DNA from: Paraburkholderia sp. BL21I4N1
Lineage (GTDB): Bacteria; Pseudomonadota; Gammaproteobacteria; Burkholderiales; Burkholderiaceae
Length of the DNA stretch: 64,000 nucleotides
Reading direction: 5' to 3'
NCBI RefSeq assembly: GCF_002973525.1
Contig: NZ_PVEN01000006.1
Coordinates: forward strand, 372,001 to 436,000
Both the position numbers and the translations under genes were made by a program. The notes under the pieces are model-generated. The model made no database searches. It saw only the letters and a program-made list of their open reading frames with translations, and was not told the origin of the DNA. Positions 8,331 to 16,919 of this stretch are shown here, piece by piece. The stretch's first letter is position 1. Every line of letters begins with the position of its first letter.

Positions 8331-9131
8331 TCAGACCTTGCTTCGTACCGCCCGACCGCCCACTTGCACCGCGCCGCTCCGATAACGAGCCTGCAGTGTG
8401 CACGGTTGGCCGCATGCATCGCCCTGCAGCAAGGTGATGTTTCGCTCGAGCAACGATGCCAGCGCACCGGCCGCCACACCCGTTGCCGGATCTTCCGCGT
8501 GGGGCGCGAGATGGTTGAAATTGCGACCCGCGTAGACCCCGTCATGCAGGCGGCAGTAAACGTATAAGCCCGACACGCCCTGCTCCCGTCCCCAACCGAC
8601 GATACCCGGCAGATCGGGCTGCAAGGCGTCGAGCACGCGTTGATCGGCCACTTCCACCAACAGCTTGGCGCTGCCCACCGACGCGAGCCTCGGCAAGCCG
8701 ATCAGATTCGCCGGCTCGGTCTGAAGCAGATACGCCGCGTCGGCGACCCCGACACTCAGCGGTGGACAACGCTGCGGACTCACTTCGACAAAAATGCCTG
8801 AGTCGATACGCGCGGCCTCGAGCACTTGTGCGCGCATGCTCGTGACGAACCGGGCCTGCTGAATCTCCGGATTGCGCTCGAAGAACACCGCGCTGGCAGC
8901 GAGCGTTGCATGCAGGCAAAGCGGGCTGCGCATGTGCGGATAGAAATAATCCAGTTGCGTCTCACCGGCCGAATTCGTGTCCACGAACACGGTCGCCGCC
9001 GCGTTTTGCCGCTGGGCAAACGCGAGGCGCTCGGCCTCGGCCAAAGCCGATTGCTCGACCACGATAGCCGCGTTGCCGGTTCCGTCATGACGGCCAAAGC
9101 AAAGCATGCGATGGAGTTTCATTGTTTTCAT
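8331..9131 (-). CDS. PhzF-family protein lacking the catalytic glutamate
   Basis: 266 aa, the length of PhzF/YddE isomerase-like proteins, which share a diaminopimelate-epimerase fold. The C-terminal signature DPATGVAAGALAS is intact. Two other signatures are altered: the block normally ending NLSETVFV reads QNAAATVFV, replacing the Glu that acts as general acid/base in PhzF, and the GHAT motif reads LHATLA. So it may bind an epimerase-type substrate without PhzF chemistry. The first ATG (9131) is kept though another lies nine bases on; neither has a good ribosome site. No phenazine genes are nearby. Confidence 0.8.
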   Translation of the reverse strand: MKTMKLHRMLCFGRHDGTGNAAIVVEQSALAEAERLAFAQRQNAAATVFVDTNSAGETQLDYFYPHMRSPLCLHATLAASAVFFERNPEIQQARFVTSMRAQVLEAARIDSGIFVEVSPQRCPPLSVGVADAAYLLQTEPANLIGLPRLASVGSAKLLVEVADQRVLDALQPDLPGIVGWGREQGVSGLYVYCRLHDGVYAGRNFNHLAPHAEDPATGVAAGALASLLERNITLLQGDACGQPCTLQARYRSGAVQVGGRAVRSKV

Positions 9132-9242
9132 CTGCGTGCGATTTAGAGTGGAAATTATCCTTCAGTTCATGCTGAATCGCTTCCTTAAATCGCCGACGCG
9201 TGATTACAATTCGCCGTCGCGGAAAATCACGGTTTGCCCAGA

Positions 9243-10379
9243 ATGACAAATAACATCGACCACGCATCCATAGAATCGAAACCCGCTTGGGTACCGGGAT
9301 TGAATCGACGCACGGCACTGCGCTTCTGCGTCAGCGGACTGGCTTTCCTGATAGCCGGTTGCGGACCTTCTATTCCGGACGAGATCCAACCTGCCGTCGA
9401 TCACTATCACCTGAGCTCCGTGGCCGCGAGCGATCTGACCAGGATGGATACCTCGCGTGCGCTCTCGCAGCTAGCGCGAGAGTCGTGCAATAGCGACGCA
9501 ATGGGCGCATTGAGCGCACAGCTCCAACGGGCCGGCTACCGGCGCGAAGCCGCCAACGCGCTGACCCAGTTCGTGGACCAGTGCGGCCGCGCGGACGGCT
9601 TTCTGGATGCCGCGGCGCAAGACCTCATCGCCGTGCGCGACTATCGCGCAGCCACGGCAGTGGCCGACCGTCTCGTGCAGACCAACTCCGTCAATCCGCA
9701 GTTTTACTTCACGCGCGGCCGTGCGCGGGAAGGCGCGCAAGACTATGAAAAAGCGCTCGCGGACTACATGCAGGCCATCGCGCTTTTGCCTGATCTGTTG
9801 AACGCCAACGGCGACCTGTTCATGCGGGCCGCGGACATGCAGGCGAAAGCGGGACACTATTGCGAAGCGGTCAGCGTGATCCGTATGTGGACGACCGCCG
9901 AGCCAAGTCATGCGAACTATCCGCAGGTGAACCAGCAGATCGCGGCTTATGCGGCGCATCAGTCCTGCCAGTCTTCGTACGCTGCCGGCAACGACACGTT
10001 CGCACGCAAAGCCGGCACGACGATTCTCGTCAAGGCGCTCGTGAATGGCGTGAGCGGCACGTTTATCGTCGACACGGGCGCGACGTATGTGCTGTTGACG
10101 CGCAACTTCGCGCACCGCGCGCAAGTGCCGCTCGACACCGCCCGCCAGATCCAGATGACGACGGTGAACGGCCAGCGGCAAGCGCTGTTGACCTCGGCAT
10201 CGTCGATCAAGGTTGGGCGAGCCGAGGCCGAACGTGTCGAGCTGACGGTGGACGGCCCCGCCGCGTCGTCGCTGGGCAACGGTGTGGATGGGTTACTTGG
10301 GCAGTCGTTCCTGTCGCGGTTTCAGACGCAGTTCACGCCGACGCAATGGTCGATTCGGCCGGCGGGGTCGAAGGGCTAG
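9243..10379 (+). CDS. TPR lipoprotein with retropepsin-like aspartic protease domain
   Basis: 378 aa. A twin-Arg/hydrophobic N-terminus ends in a lipobox (LIAGC, Cys40), so it is probably lipid-anchored. The middle (about 50-250) holds TPR-like helical repeats, including FYFTRGRAREGAQDYEKAL. The C-terminal 120 residues form a clan AA aspartic protease with active-site VDTGAT (Asp near 277) and the second conserved block DGLLGQSFL. One active-site motif means it must dimerise. ATG at 9243 is used; a TTG nine bases upstream is possible and neither has a strong ribosome site. The target protein is unknown. Confidence 0.8.
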   Translation: MTNNIDHASIESKPAWVPGLNRRTALRFCVSGLAFLIAGCGPSIPDEIQPAVDHYHLSSVAASDLTRMDTSRALSQLARESCNSDAMGALSAQLQRAGYRREAANALTQFVDQCGRADGFLDAAAQDLIAVRDYRAATAVADRLVQTNSVNPQFYFTRGRAREGAQDYEKALADYMQAIALLPDLLNANGDLFMRAADMQAKAGHYCEAVSVIRMWTTAEPSHANYPQVNQQIAAYAAHQSCQSSYAAGNDTFARKAGTTILVKALVNGVSGTFIVDTGATYVLLTRNFAHRAQVPLDTARQIQMTTVNGQRQALLTSASSIKVGRAEAERVELTVDGPAASSLGNGVDGLLGQSFLSRFQTQFTPTQWSIRPAGSKG

Positions 10380-10424
10380 ACAGGGCGTGCGCGGCGCGTC
10401 GTGCCCATCTAGCCAGGTGCGGTA

Positions 10425-11531
10425 TCAAGGCGCCGGCATGAATTTGAACGACGGCGTCGCGACGAATGATCCCGAGACCTCGCCGGAGAAAACCTGCCCG
10501 GCGTCGATCGTCAGCTTCATCACCGGCGCGCCCGGCTTCAGATTCAGATTGTGCAGCGACACCCAAAACGTGTCCGGCCGCGTCGACGAGTCGAAATAGT
10601 AGACGAGGTTCTTCTGGTCGGACACGGTGCGCCAGATCGTCGACGATAGATTCGGCTGATCCGGCGTCGAAATACCTAGCGGCACGCTGACCGACCGCAT
10701 CACACTCATCACGCCGGCCACGGCCTGATAGGCATACGACCGGTTCGGCACGCCGGCAATGTAGTTCGGGTCGAGTTGTTTGGGGATCGCGTCGAGTAGA
10801 AACGACGCCCGCACGAAGCGGTCGGCCGCGCGATTCGTACCCGGCAGAAACGTCAGGCCGCCCACGCCCTTCCAATAGGTATCGAGCGCGAGCTGTTCGC
10901 TATAGATGGGCGAATTCGTCATGATCTTGAACGCCTTGCCATGATGAATCACCAGTTTACCGTCGAGGTATTCAAGGATCGCCGAATCGCCCTGCGCATC
11001 GGAGAGCGAGAGATGGATCGTCAACGGCTTGCCGTTCGGCAACGGCGGCGCAATGATCTGAAACGGCTCGCGACTCAGCACGTCCAGCGCCTGGGCGACC
11101 GTGGCGAAATTGTCGAGCGCATATTGCGCCCATAGACTGATCGACAAAGGCGCGCGTTTTACGTCCGGTTTGCCGAAATCGGTCTCGGAGAGATACAGCG
11201 CATTCGCCACGAGCCCGCGTTCGTTCATTCCGTCGACGCTGCCGATCTCGTAGCCGGACACCACCACGCTGCCGTATTTCGACGTCCAGCGCGGCGAGCG
11301 TGGACCGGCCGCGCCGTCGCGTTCAATGCCGGCGGGAAAGACCCACAAGTTGGAACGCATGTCTTCGGACCAGTCCATCGACCGGCCCGTGATGACGAGG
11401 CCTTCGTCGCCGGTATAGAGCACGCGGGTGCAGCTTTGCGCACTGTCGGTGCCCAGCAGGGCAAGCGCCACGAGCGTGACGAGCGCGACAGCGGAAATCG
11501 TGGTGCGAAAGCGGCTTGCGAAGCGGGACAT
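10425..11531 (-). CDS. linear amide C-N hydrolase (choloylglycine hydrolase / penicillin V acylase family)
   Basis: 368 aa Ntn-hydrolase with a signal peptide (about residues 1-33, ending TDSAQS). The nucleophile is the Cys in SCTRVLY (Cys34), exposed at the new N-terminus after cleavage. Other family marks: GRSMDWSEDM, the Asn-rich segment NERGLVANALYL, and TNSP (Asn of the oxyanion hole). Members hydrolyse conjugated bile acids, penicillin V or N-acyl-homoserine lactones; in a Gram-negative soil-type genome the last is a reasonable guess, not proven. AAGGAG lies six bases before the ATG. Convergent with the TPR-protease gene. Confidence 0.88.
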   Translation of the reverse strand: MSRFASRFRTTISAVALVTLVALALLGTDSAQSCTRVLYTGDEGLVITGRSMDWSEDMRSNLWVFPAGIERDGAAGPRSPRWTSKYGSVVVSGYEIGSVDGMNERGLVANALYLSETDFGKPDVKRAPLSISLWAQYALDNFATVAQALDVLSREPFQIIAPPLPNGKPLTIHLSLSDAQGDSAILEYLDGKLVIHHGKAFKIMTNSPIYSEQLALDTYWKGVGGLTFLPGTNRAADRFVRASFLLDAIPKQLDPNYIAGVPNRSYAYQAVAGVMSVMRSVSVPLGISTPDQPNLSSTIWRTVSDQKNLVYYFDSSTRPDTFWVSLHNLNLKPGAPVMKLTIDAGQVFSGEVSGSFVATPSFKFMPAP

Positions 11532-11681
11532 GAGGTGCTCCTTTGCTCTTCGTTACGCTGCGACGACGCCGACGCGCGAGACTCTTCTATACGCTCAATG
11601 CCCACTTCCCGCCTGCGTCGAAACCGAATCGACATCCGGCCCGAGGCCGCCCTGCAGGCGCCGCGCAAACCGTCCGCCCTC

Positions 11682-12320
11682 TTACTGCGCTTTTCTCGCG
11701 GCACACGCCAGCATGGCGTCGCCAATCACATGCTCGCCCCGTTCGCCAAGCGCCGCGCCGGCACCGTGGATATCCCGCGCGTCTTTATTCTGGCCCAGCT
11801 TGAGCTTGCCGACCAGTTGCGTAATCTCGATCTCGATGCCGACAATCGCCTTCAGCATCGCATCGATATAGTCGCTCGCGCTATCCGTCATTTTCCACGG
11901 ACTCGGCTGCGACGCCTCATGAACGCGCGTCAGGCGCGCAACCAGGCCGCGCACGTAGCGCTCGTCGTCGTGGATCGTGATGCGGCCGTGCGCATGCACC
12001 ACGCGGTAGTTCCATGTCGGCACCTGCTTGTGAAACTCGTGCTTGCTCGGATACCACGTTGGCGAAATATAGGCATCGCCCGCACGAAACACCACGAGCA
12101 CTTCGTCGCCATTGCTTAACTCCTGCCAGATGGGATTGGCGCGAGCCACGTGTGCTTTGAGCACGCCGTGGGGTTTTTCGTCGGCGTTGAGTTCGAATGG
12201 CAGGTGATTCGCGTCCAGCCCGCTCCTGCCGTGCGAAAACAGCGTGCCAAACGGGTACGCCGCGATCAGTGCGTGCAGCACCTCGGCGCGCGGTTCGTTG
12301 AATTGAGGCGGGATGTACAT
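11682..12320 (-). CDS. PaiB-family FMN-binding protein
   Basis: 212 aa, beginning MYIPPQF as family members do, with the typical HLPFELN, VLKAHVARANP and SPTWYPSK blocks. PaiB proteins have a split-barrel flavin-reductase-like fold and are annotated as negative transcription regulators, although a detoxifying role is as likely. Start at 12320 is fixed by GGAG five bases upstream and by homology. Divergently transcribed from a MocR regulator 112 bp away, which probably controls it. Confidence 0.85.
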   Translation of the reverse strand: MYIPPQFNEPRAEVLHALIAAYPFGTLFSHGRSGLDANHLPFELNADEKPHGVLKAHVARANPIWQELSNGDEVLVVFRAGDAYISPTWYPSKHEFHKQVPTWNYRVVHAHGRITIHDDERYVRGLVARLTRVHEASQPSPWKMTDSASDYIDAMLKAIVGIEIEITQLVGKLKLGQNKDARDIHGAGAALGERGEHVIGDAMLACAARKAQ

Positions 12321-12354
12321 AGAGGCTCCGTTCGGCGCGAAAGGTTTTGCGTCG

Positions 12355-12418
12355 TTCAGGAAATTTTCGCGGTAAGCTGGATTGATTGGTAGAGCCAGTT
12401 TCAAGCAATTTCCCTGAA
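12355..12418. promoter_or_regulatory. imperfect inverted repeat between paiB-like and mocR-like genes
   Basis: TTCAGGAAATT (12355-12365) is matched on the other strand by AATTTCCCTGAA (12407-12418), with one extra G. The arms are 41 bp apart and sit in the 112-bp divergent intergenic region, 14 bp before the MocR start. This is a plausible MocR binding site; the assignment is inferred from position only. Confidence 0.4.
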
Positions 12419-12432
12419 CCAGAAATCAAGCC

Positions 12433-13977
12433 ATGGCCAGAAAGCCTAAAACCGTCGAGCTGCCGTCAATCGGCACGCTGGATCGAAGCGCCGGCCATCT
12501 CGGGCGCCAACTCGCGCAGGCACTGCGCCGTGCCGTCAATCGGGGCGACCTCAAGCCCGGCGAGCTGCTGCCGTCCACGCGCGCGCTCGCCACGTCGCTG
12601 CACGTCGCGCGCGGCACCGTGATCGAGGCGTTCGATCAGCTGATCGCGGAAGGTTTTCTGACCTCGCAGCCGAGAGCCGGCACGCGCGTGGCGCAAGCGC
12701 TGGCGCAGGCGCCGGCCACCCGTGCAGGCGAGCGCCTGTCTTGCGTCGAGCCCGCGCTGTTGACCGAGCGTGCCCGCCTGTTCACTCAAGTAGCGCGTCA
12801 ATTTTCGGTCGTGCCGGCGGCGCCCTTCGCGGTTTCAGTGCCGGTCGGCCCGGCCGCGCCCGACGATATCTGGCGACGGCTCGGCAATCGCCTGCGGGCG
12901 CGCGGGGCCGGCGCGCCTGCGGGCTATGGCGATCCGCAGGGAGCACGCGAGCTTCGCGAGGCGATCGCCGATTACGTGCGGAAATCGCGCTCGGTCCGCT
13001 GCGAGGCCGACGAGGTGATTATCACGAGCGGCACGCAACAAGGCCTTTACCTGTCTTGCCAGGTGCTGCTGGATGCCGACGACTCGGCGTGGGTGGAAGA
13101 CCCCGCGTACAGGGGGATCACCGCGATTCTCGAAAGCATCGGCCGTCCGGAGCGCATGATCCGCGTGCCTGTCGATGCCGAAGGGATGAACGTCGATGCC
13201 GGTATCGAACTGGACCCGCACGCGCGCGCGGCATTCGTCACGTCGTCGCACCAGTACCCGCTCGGCATGCCGATGAGTATGGCGAGACGCGGCGCGTTGC
13301 TGGCCTGGGCCCGCGCGAATCGCGCGTGGATCGTCGAGGACGACTACGACAGCGAGTTGCGTTACGCGGGACATCCGTTTCCGTCGCTCCAGGGTCTCGA
13401 CCCGGATCGGGTGATTTATCTCGGCACGTTCAGCAAGATCCTGTTTCCGTCGTTGCGGCTGGGTTACGCCGTGGTGCCGAAGAACCTGGTCGAGGCGTTC
13501 TACGGCGCACGCGTGCTGATGGATCGCCACCCGCCGAATGCCGATCAGCACGTGCTCGCGGCCTTCATCGCGGAGGGGCATCTGGACCGGCATATCCGCC
13601 GCATTCGCGGTGTCTATGCGGACCGCCGCGCGCGCATCATCGAGACGATCGAACGTGTGTTGCCCCCCGACGTTGCATGGCTACAACCGTCCGATCAGGG
13701 CATGCATATGGTGCTGTGGCTGGGTGGCGGCGTCGACGACAAACGCGTCGCGTCGTTAGCCGCGGAGCACGGCGTTGCCGTGCGGGCGGTGTCGCCCATG
13801 TACGCGGGCGGCAACGGCCCCATGGGTTTGATTTTGGGCCTGGGTGGCTTCAGCGACGAACAGATCGAGATCGCCACCGGAGACCTCGCGCGATGTATTG
13901 CCACCGTAGCGCGCGACACATTCCGCGCCCCAACAACCCGGCCAACAAAAAACCGGCGCGGCGTAGTGCCTGATTGA
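12433..13977 (+). CDS. MocR/PdxR-type regulator (GntR HTH fused to aminotransferase fold)
   Basis: 514 aa. N-terminal GntR winged HTH (about residues 15-85: ALRRAVNRGDLKPGELLPST, then RALATSLHVARGTVIEAFDQ) followed by a class I aminotransferase-like domain with the PLP lysine in LGTFSKILFPSLRLGY and EDDYDSELRY before it. Such proteins bind PLP and regulate, often activate, the divergent gene; here that is the PaiB-like gene. The first ATG (12433) begins MARKPKTVELP as expected. The next gene on the opposite strand ends only 20 bp downstream. Confidence 0.9.
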   Translation: MARKPKTVELPSIGTLDRSAGHLGRQLAQALRRAVNRGDLKPGELLPSTRALATSLHVARGTVIEAFDQLIAEGFLTSQPRAGTRVAQALAQAPATRAGERLSCVEPALLTERARLFTQVARQFSVVPAAPFAVSVPVGPAAPDDIWRRLGNRLRARGAGAPAGYGDPQGARELREAIADYVRKSRSVRCEADEVIITSGTQQGLYLSCQVLLDADDSAWVEDPAYRGITAILESIGRPERMIRVPVDAEGMNVDAGIELDPHARAAFVTSSHQYPLGMPMSMARRGALLAWARANRAWIVEDDYDSELRYAGHPFPSLQGLDPDRVIYLGTFSKILFPSLRLGYAVVPKNLVEAFYGARVLMDRHPPNADQHVLAAFIAEGHLDRHIRRIRGVYADRRARIIETIERVLPPDVAWLQPSDQGMHMVLWLGGGVDDKRVASLAAEHGVAVRAVSPMYAGGNGPMGLILGLGGFSDEQIEIATGDLARCIATVARDTFRAPTTRPTKNRRGVVPD

Positions 13978-13997
13978 AACCAGCAGCACGCCCCGCG

Positions 13998-14627
13998 CTA
14001 TTCGACACGCCTGCCCGCCGCGGACGCGAGATACGTGCGCACGAGTTCGCGAATTTCAGCGAGGAGCATGGCCCGCATGGCCGGCTCTTCGTTGGCGGTA
14101 ATCACCACGCTCTTGAGCAGCTGGAGCAGAACGACCGCCATCACTTTCGCCTTGCCCGCACTCAAAGCAGGTATCGCCTTGCTCAGGATATCCGCGATAC
14201 CGCCTCGCATCGCCACGCGAAACCGCGTGCGTTCGTCGACGCTGCCGCCGCGCGCATCCACGAGAGACACCGCAAAGCTGCGTTGCGACTGAAGCACCAG
14301 CATGAAGTCGACGAACGCGTCGGCCACCCCATCCAGTGTCATGTCGGGAACCTGGCGTGCCATGTCGGCCAGTCCGTCCTGAACGTGGAGCGCGTACCGC
14401 AGCAGTAGCGCGTCGGCAAGCGATTCCTTGGAGGGAAAGAATCGATACAGTGAACCGATCGCGGTCCCTGAGCGCGCCGCGATCTCGGTCATCGTGGCGG
14501 CGTCATAACCTTTTTCGGTGAACACGGCGACCCCGGCTTCCAGGATCGCGGCGACGCGCAGACGCCCCCGTTCTCGTTTGGGTTCCGAAGCGCGCGCGGC
14601 GTCTGAGGCAGGCTTGGGCGAAATCAT
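13998..14627 (-). CDS. TetR-family repressor
   Basis: 209 aa. N-terminal HTH at about residues 24-70: AAILEAGVAVFTEKGYDAA, TMTEIAARSGTAIGSLYRFF, PSKESLADALL. The C-terminal ligand domain is not assignable. It is divergent from a small membrane-protein gene, and the 229-bp gap holds three GAGGA/TCCTC palindromes, one next to its own start and two over the opposite promoter, so it very likely represses both itself and that gene. The N-terminus is extended by some 20 charged residues. Confidence 0.9.
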   Translation of the reverse strand: MISPKPASDAARASEPKRERGRLRVAAILEAGVAVFTEKGYDAATMTEIAARSGTAIGSLYRFFPSKESLADALLLRYALHVQDGLADMARQVPDMTLDGVADAFVDFMLVLQSQRSFAVSLVDARGGSVDERTRFRVAMRGGIADILSKAIPALSAGKAKVMAVVLLQLLKSVVITANEEPAMRAMLLAEIRELVRTYLASAAGRRVE

Positions 14628-14639
14628 GGCGATGGACCG

Positions 14640-14673
14640 ATATGCGAGGATTTGATAGGCATTCCTCGCATAT
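14640..14673. promoter_or_regulatory. candidate TetR operator O1 (autoregulatory)
   Basis: Perfect 11-bp inverted arms ATATGCGAGGA (14640-14650) and TCCTCGCATAT (14663-14673) with a 12-bp spacer, 12 bp upstream of the TetR start codon. The core GAGGA/TCCTC is shared with two further palindromes on the far side of the intergenic region. Confidence 0.65.
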
Positions 14674-14752
14674 TAGCACGATCAATTTTCACGAATCGTC
14701 GGTCAAGAACGCGGCGTATTCTTTCAATTCGCCTATCTCTCGGCCTGGTAGT

Positions 14753-14800
14753 TTGACATATGAGAGGATGTCCTCTACTATTTTTTGAGAGGATGTCCTC
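14753..14800 (+). promoter_or_regulatory. promoter with two TetR operators O2 and O3
   Basis: A -35 TTGACA (14753-14758), 17-bp spacer and -10 TACTAT (14776-14781) face the small membrane-protein gene. Palindrome AGAGGA-TG-TCCTCT (14763-14776) lies inside the spacer and GAGGA-TG-TCCTC (14789-14800) just after the -10. The unit TGAGAGGATGTCCTC is repeated exactly, 25 bp apart. Occupancy would block RNA polymerase directly. Confidence 0.75.
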
Positions 14801-14856
14801 GCAAAATCGTGATCGACAGGTCAGCCCGATTCTTTCTCCCCTTTCGAGGTAATCAC

Positions 14857-15168
14857 ATGCAGCAGGTTTGGTCGTTTCTCGCCGGAGCGCTTCTGTGCAA
14901 TTGCGTCCCCCATCTGGCGGCCGGATTACAAGGCTTTCCGTTTCCCACGCCGTTCGCCAAGCCCCATGGCGTCGGCGATTCTTCGCCTGTCGTCAATGTC
15001 GTCTGGGGCTTTGCCAATCTCGCTGTCGGCGTGCTGATCGCGGCTCGCCATACGAACATGGCGGAAATCGGCGTGGACGCACTCGCGGCTCTCGTGGGCG
15101 CGCTTGCCATCGGCGTCTTCATGGCGCTCCATTTCGGCAAGGTGCAACGCGACAAGCGAGTTCGCTGA
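14857..15168 (+). CDS. small membrane protein under TetR control
   Basis: 103 aa, three hydrophobic segments (about 5-22, 48-65, 72-92), no recognised family. The ATG at 14857 has GAGG seven bases upstream. Its promoter carries two TetR-type operators, so it should be induced when the divergent repressor binds its ligand. This layout usually marks a stress or drug response gene, but the protein does not resemble a known efflux family, so its role is open. Confidence 0.7.
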   Translation: MQQVWSFLAGALLCNCVPHLAAGLQGFPFPTPFAKPHGVGDSSPVVNVVWGFANLAVGVLIAARHTNMAEIGVDALAALVGALAIGVFMALHFGKVQRDKRVR

Positions 15169-15247
15169 GGTTTCGTCGGCGCACACGGCGTGGTCCCTTT
15201 CACAGTCGCCGGGCAATCTGCTAGACTCCCTCCTGCATCCAGAGTTA

Positions 15248-15261
15248 GTACCGAACGGTAC
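15248..15261. promoter_or_regulatory. palindrome GTACCG-AA-CGGTAC
   Basis: A perfect 6-bp-arm palindrome with a 2-bp centre, about 120 bp upstream of the 15384 gene. The size and form suit a TetR- or MarR-type operator, but no matching regulator is evident next to it. The remaining 15262-15383 is GC-rich with several short self-complementary stretches; no known riboswitch was recognised. Confidence 0.35.
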
Positions 15262-15383
15262 AAACGCCAACCTGCCTCCCCGGGCAAGGTGGTTGCCTCA
15301 AGGCGATGCGGCCGATAGTCGGCAACGAAGCGGGAGCGGCATAGCTGGCACCGGTTCGAATTTAATCTTCATCCGGAGTCGCT

Positions 15384-15737
15384 ATGAAACGGGATCTCTC
15401 CTCGTCAACCGCATTGAAATCTGAAGACAACTGGTCGCACTGTCTGCCCGGTTTCCGTCTGACCCACACGCTCCATCTCGTCTCCGACGTCAATCTCGAC
15501 GTGGTCGCTCAGGCCGCCGCGCATCTCAAGAGCAAGCACGCGCCTGTCAATCACTGGGCGGTGGTCAAGCGCGGCAAAATCCTCGAACAAAAAATCACGC
15601 TCGACGACATCAGCGAGCAACAGGCCAGGGTATTGCGCGAGCACCTGCTGAGTCTCGCAGACGTGTTGCGCGTTCGCCTGGAACATCGATTCGTGCGATG
15701 CGACGCAGACGCTGAACCAGCGCCCGTCTCGTCATAA
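15384..15737 (+). CDS. hypothetical protein, 117 aa
   Basis: Soluble, charged protein with no signal peptide or membrane helix. The ATG has GGAGT six bases upstream. Segments such as LVSDVNLDVVAQAAAHLKS and ARVLREHLLSLADVLRVRLE suggest a small alpha/beta domain of the ACT-like kind (strand-helix-strand), but this is only a reading of the pattern. It is monocistronic, with a convergent neighbour 38 bp downstream. Confidence 0.6.
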   Translation: MKRDLSSSTALKSEDNWSHCLPGFRLTHTLHLVSDVNLDVVAQAAAHLKSKHAPVNHWAVVKRGKILEQKITLDDISEQQARVLREHLLSLADVLRVRLEHRFVRCDADAEPAPVSS

Positions 15738-15775
15738 AAGAAATTGCGCCACGCCGTCCGGGCGTTCCGGTCCGC

Positions 15776-16645
15776 TTAATTCGACGGCCCGGGCGCGCGC
15801 GGGCGATTCACCAGCGTAACGAGCACGTAGCTCATGATCGTCAGCATGAACCACGCGCCCAGCTTGCCGATCGACACCATCGACCAGCCTTGCAGTTGGC
15901 TCGGGTACAGCCATGCATGGCTAAACGTGCCGATGTTCTCGGCGAGCCAGATAAACACGGCGATCAGGAAGAAGCCCAGCAACAAGGGCATCCGGTGATA
16001 AACGGAGCCGATGCGAAAGTAGACCTGGCAGCGGCGAAAGGCGAATGCCACGCCGAGCATCAACAGGTATCGGCAATCGAACCAGTAATGGTGCAGAAAG
16101 AAGTTCGCGTAGATCGCCGCCGACAAAGCCAGCGTCACCTTCAGCGGCGGATGCGCGGTGAAGCGCAGATCGAACTCGCGGCAAGCCCGTGTGATGTAGC
16201 TACCGACCGACGCATACATGAACCCGCTGAACAACGGCACGCCGCCAATGTGCAAATACGAAGCCTCCGGATAGACCCATGAGCCCACTGCGGTTTTGAA
16301 CAGTTCCATGCCGGTGCCCGCAACGTGAAACAGCAAGATCACCTTGACCTCGTCCCACTCCTCCAGGCGCAGCCAGACCAGCAGAATCTGAATCGCCACG
16401 GCTGAAAGTGTCAACACATCGTATCGGGGGATCACCGCATCCGCCGGATACCAGAGATGCGTGCCGATCAGCAATGCGACCATGAGGCCGCCGAACAGGC
16501 ATACCCACGCCTGCTTGATACCGAACACGAGGAACGTGTGCAGCGCCGACGGTGAGTGTCCAGGGCCACCGGGTACGCGCAGAAGTCGTGAGATGAGGGC
16601 CTCGAGACGAGGACTGCCTCGAAATGCGTGGGTGTCCAGTTGCAT
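15776..16645 (-). CDS. DUF817 family integral membrane protein
   Basis: 289 aa with about eight hydrophobic helices. The conserved blocks FGIKQAWVCLFGG, RLEEWDEVKVILLFH, GTGMELFKT with GSWVYPE, and FFLHHYWFDCRYLL match DUF817, a family of uncharacterised bacterial membrane proteins. The acidic/His pattern in the helices suggests an enzyme or metal site within the membrane; that is inference. No good ribosome site precedes the ATG. Divergent from the ATP-grasp gene, with 274 bp between that show nothing specific. Confidence 0.82.
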   Translation of the reverse strand: MQLDTHAFRGSPRLEALISRLLRVPGGPGHSPSALHTFLVFGIKQAWVCLFGGLMVALLIGTHLWYPADAVIPRYDVLTLSAVAIQILLVWLRLEEWDEVKVILLFHVAGTGMELFKTAVGSWVYPEASYLHIGGVPLFSGFMYASVGSYITRACREFDLRFTAHPPLKVTLALSAAIYANFFLHHYWFDCRYLLMLGVAFAFRRCQVYFRIGSVYHRMPLLLGFFLIAVFIWLAENIGTFSHAWLYPSQLQGWSMVSIGKLGAWFMLTIMSYVLVTLVNRPRAPGPSN

Positions 16646-16919
16646 GGTTCGGATTTTTTTTGTTTAGTTCGAGCGCGTGTCGACGCGCATGACATGGATC
16701 GCCCCGTCGCGAGCGTGATCGCGGTGCGCTGCAGCAGTGTAGCCGGGTTGCGCGGCTCGGCTTTTCTCATTGCGCATACCGACCCAAGATTGAGCGCGGG
16801 AAACGCCGCGCCGTTTCGACGGTTCCCGCTACACTCACGCGATCGTCACCAAGTTGAAGTCCAGGCCAGGCACGGCGGATTCGGCGAACGCGCGATAACG
16901 CGTGAAAGGAACACACGGC

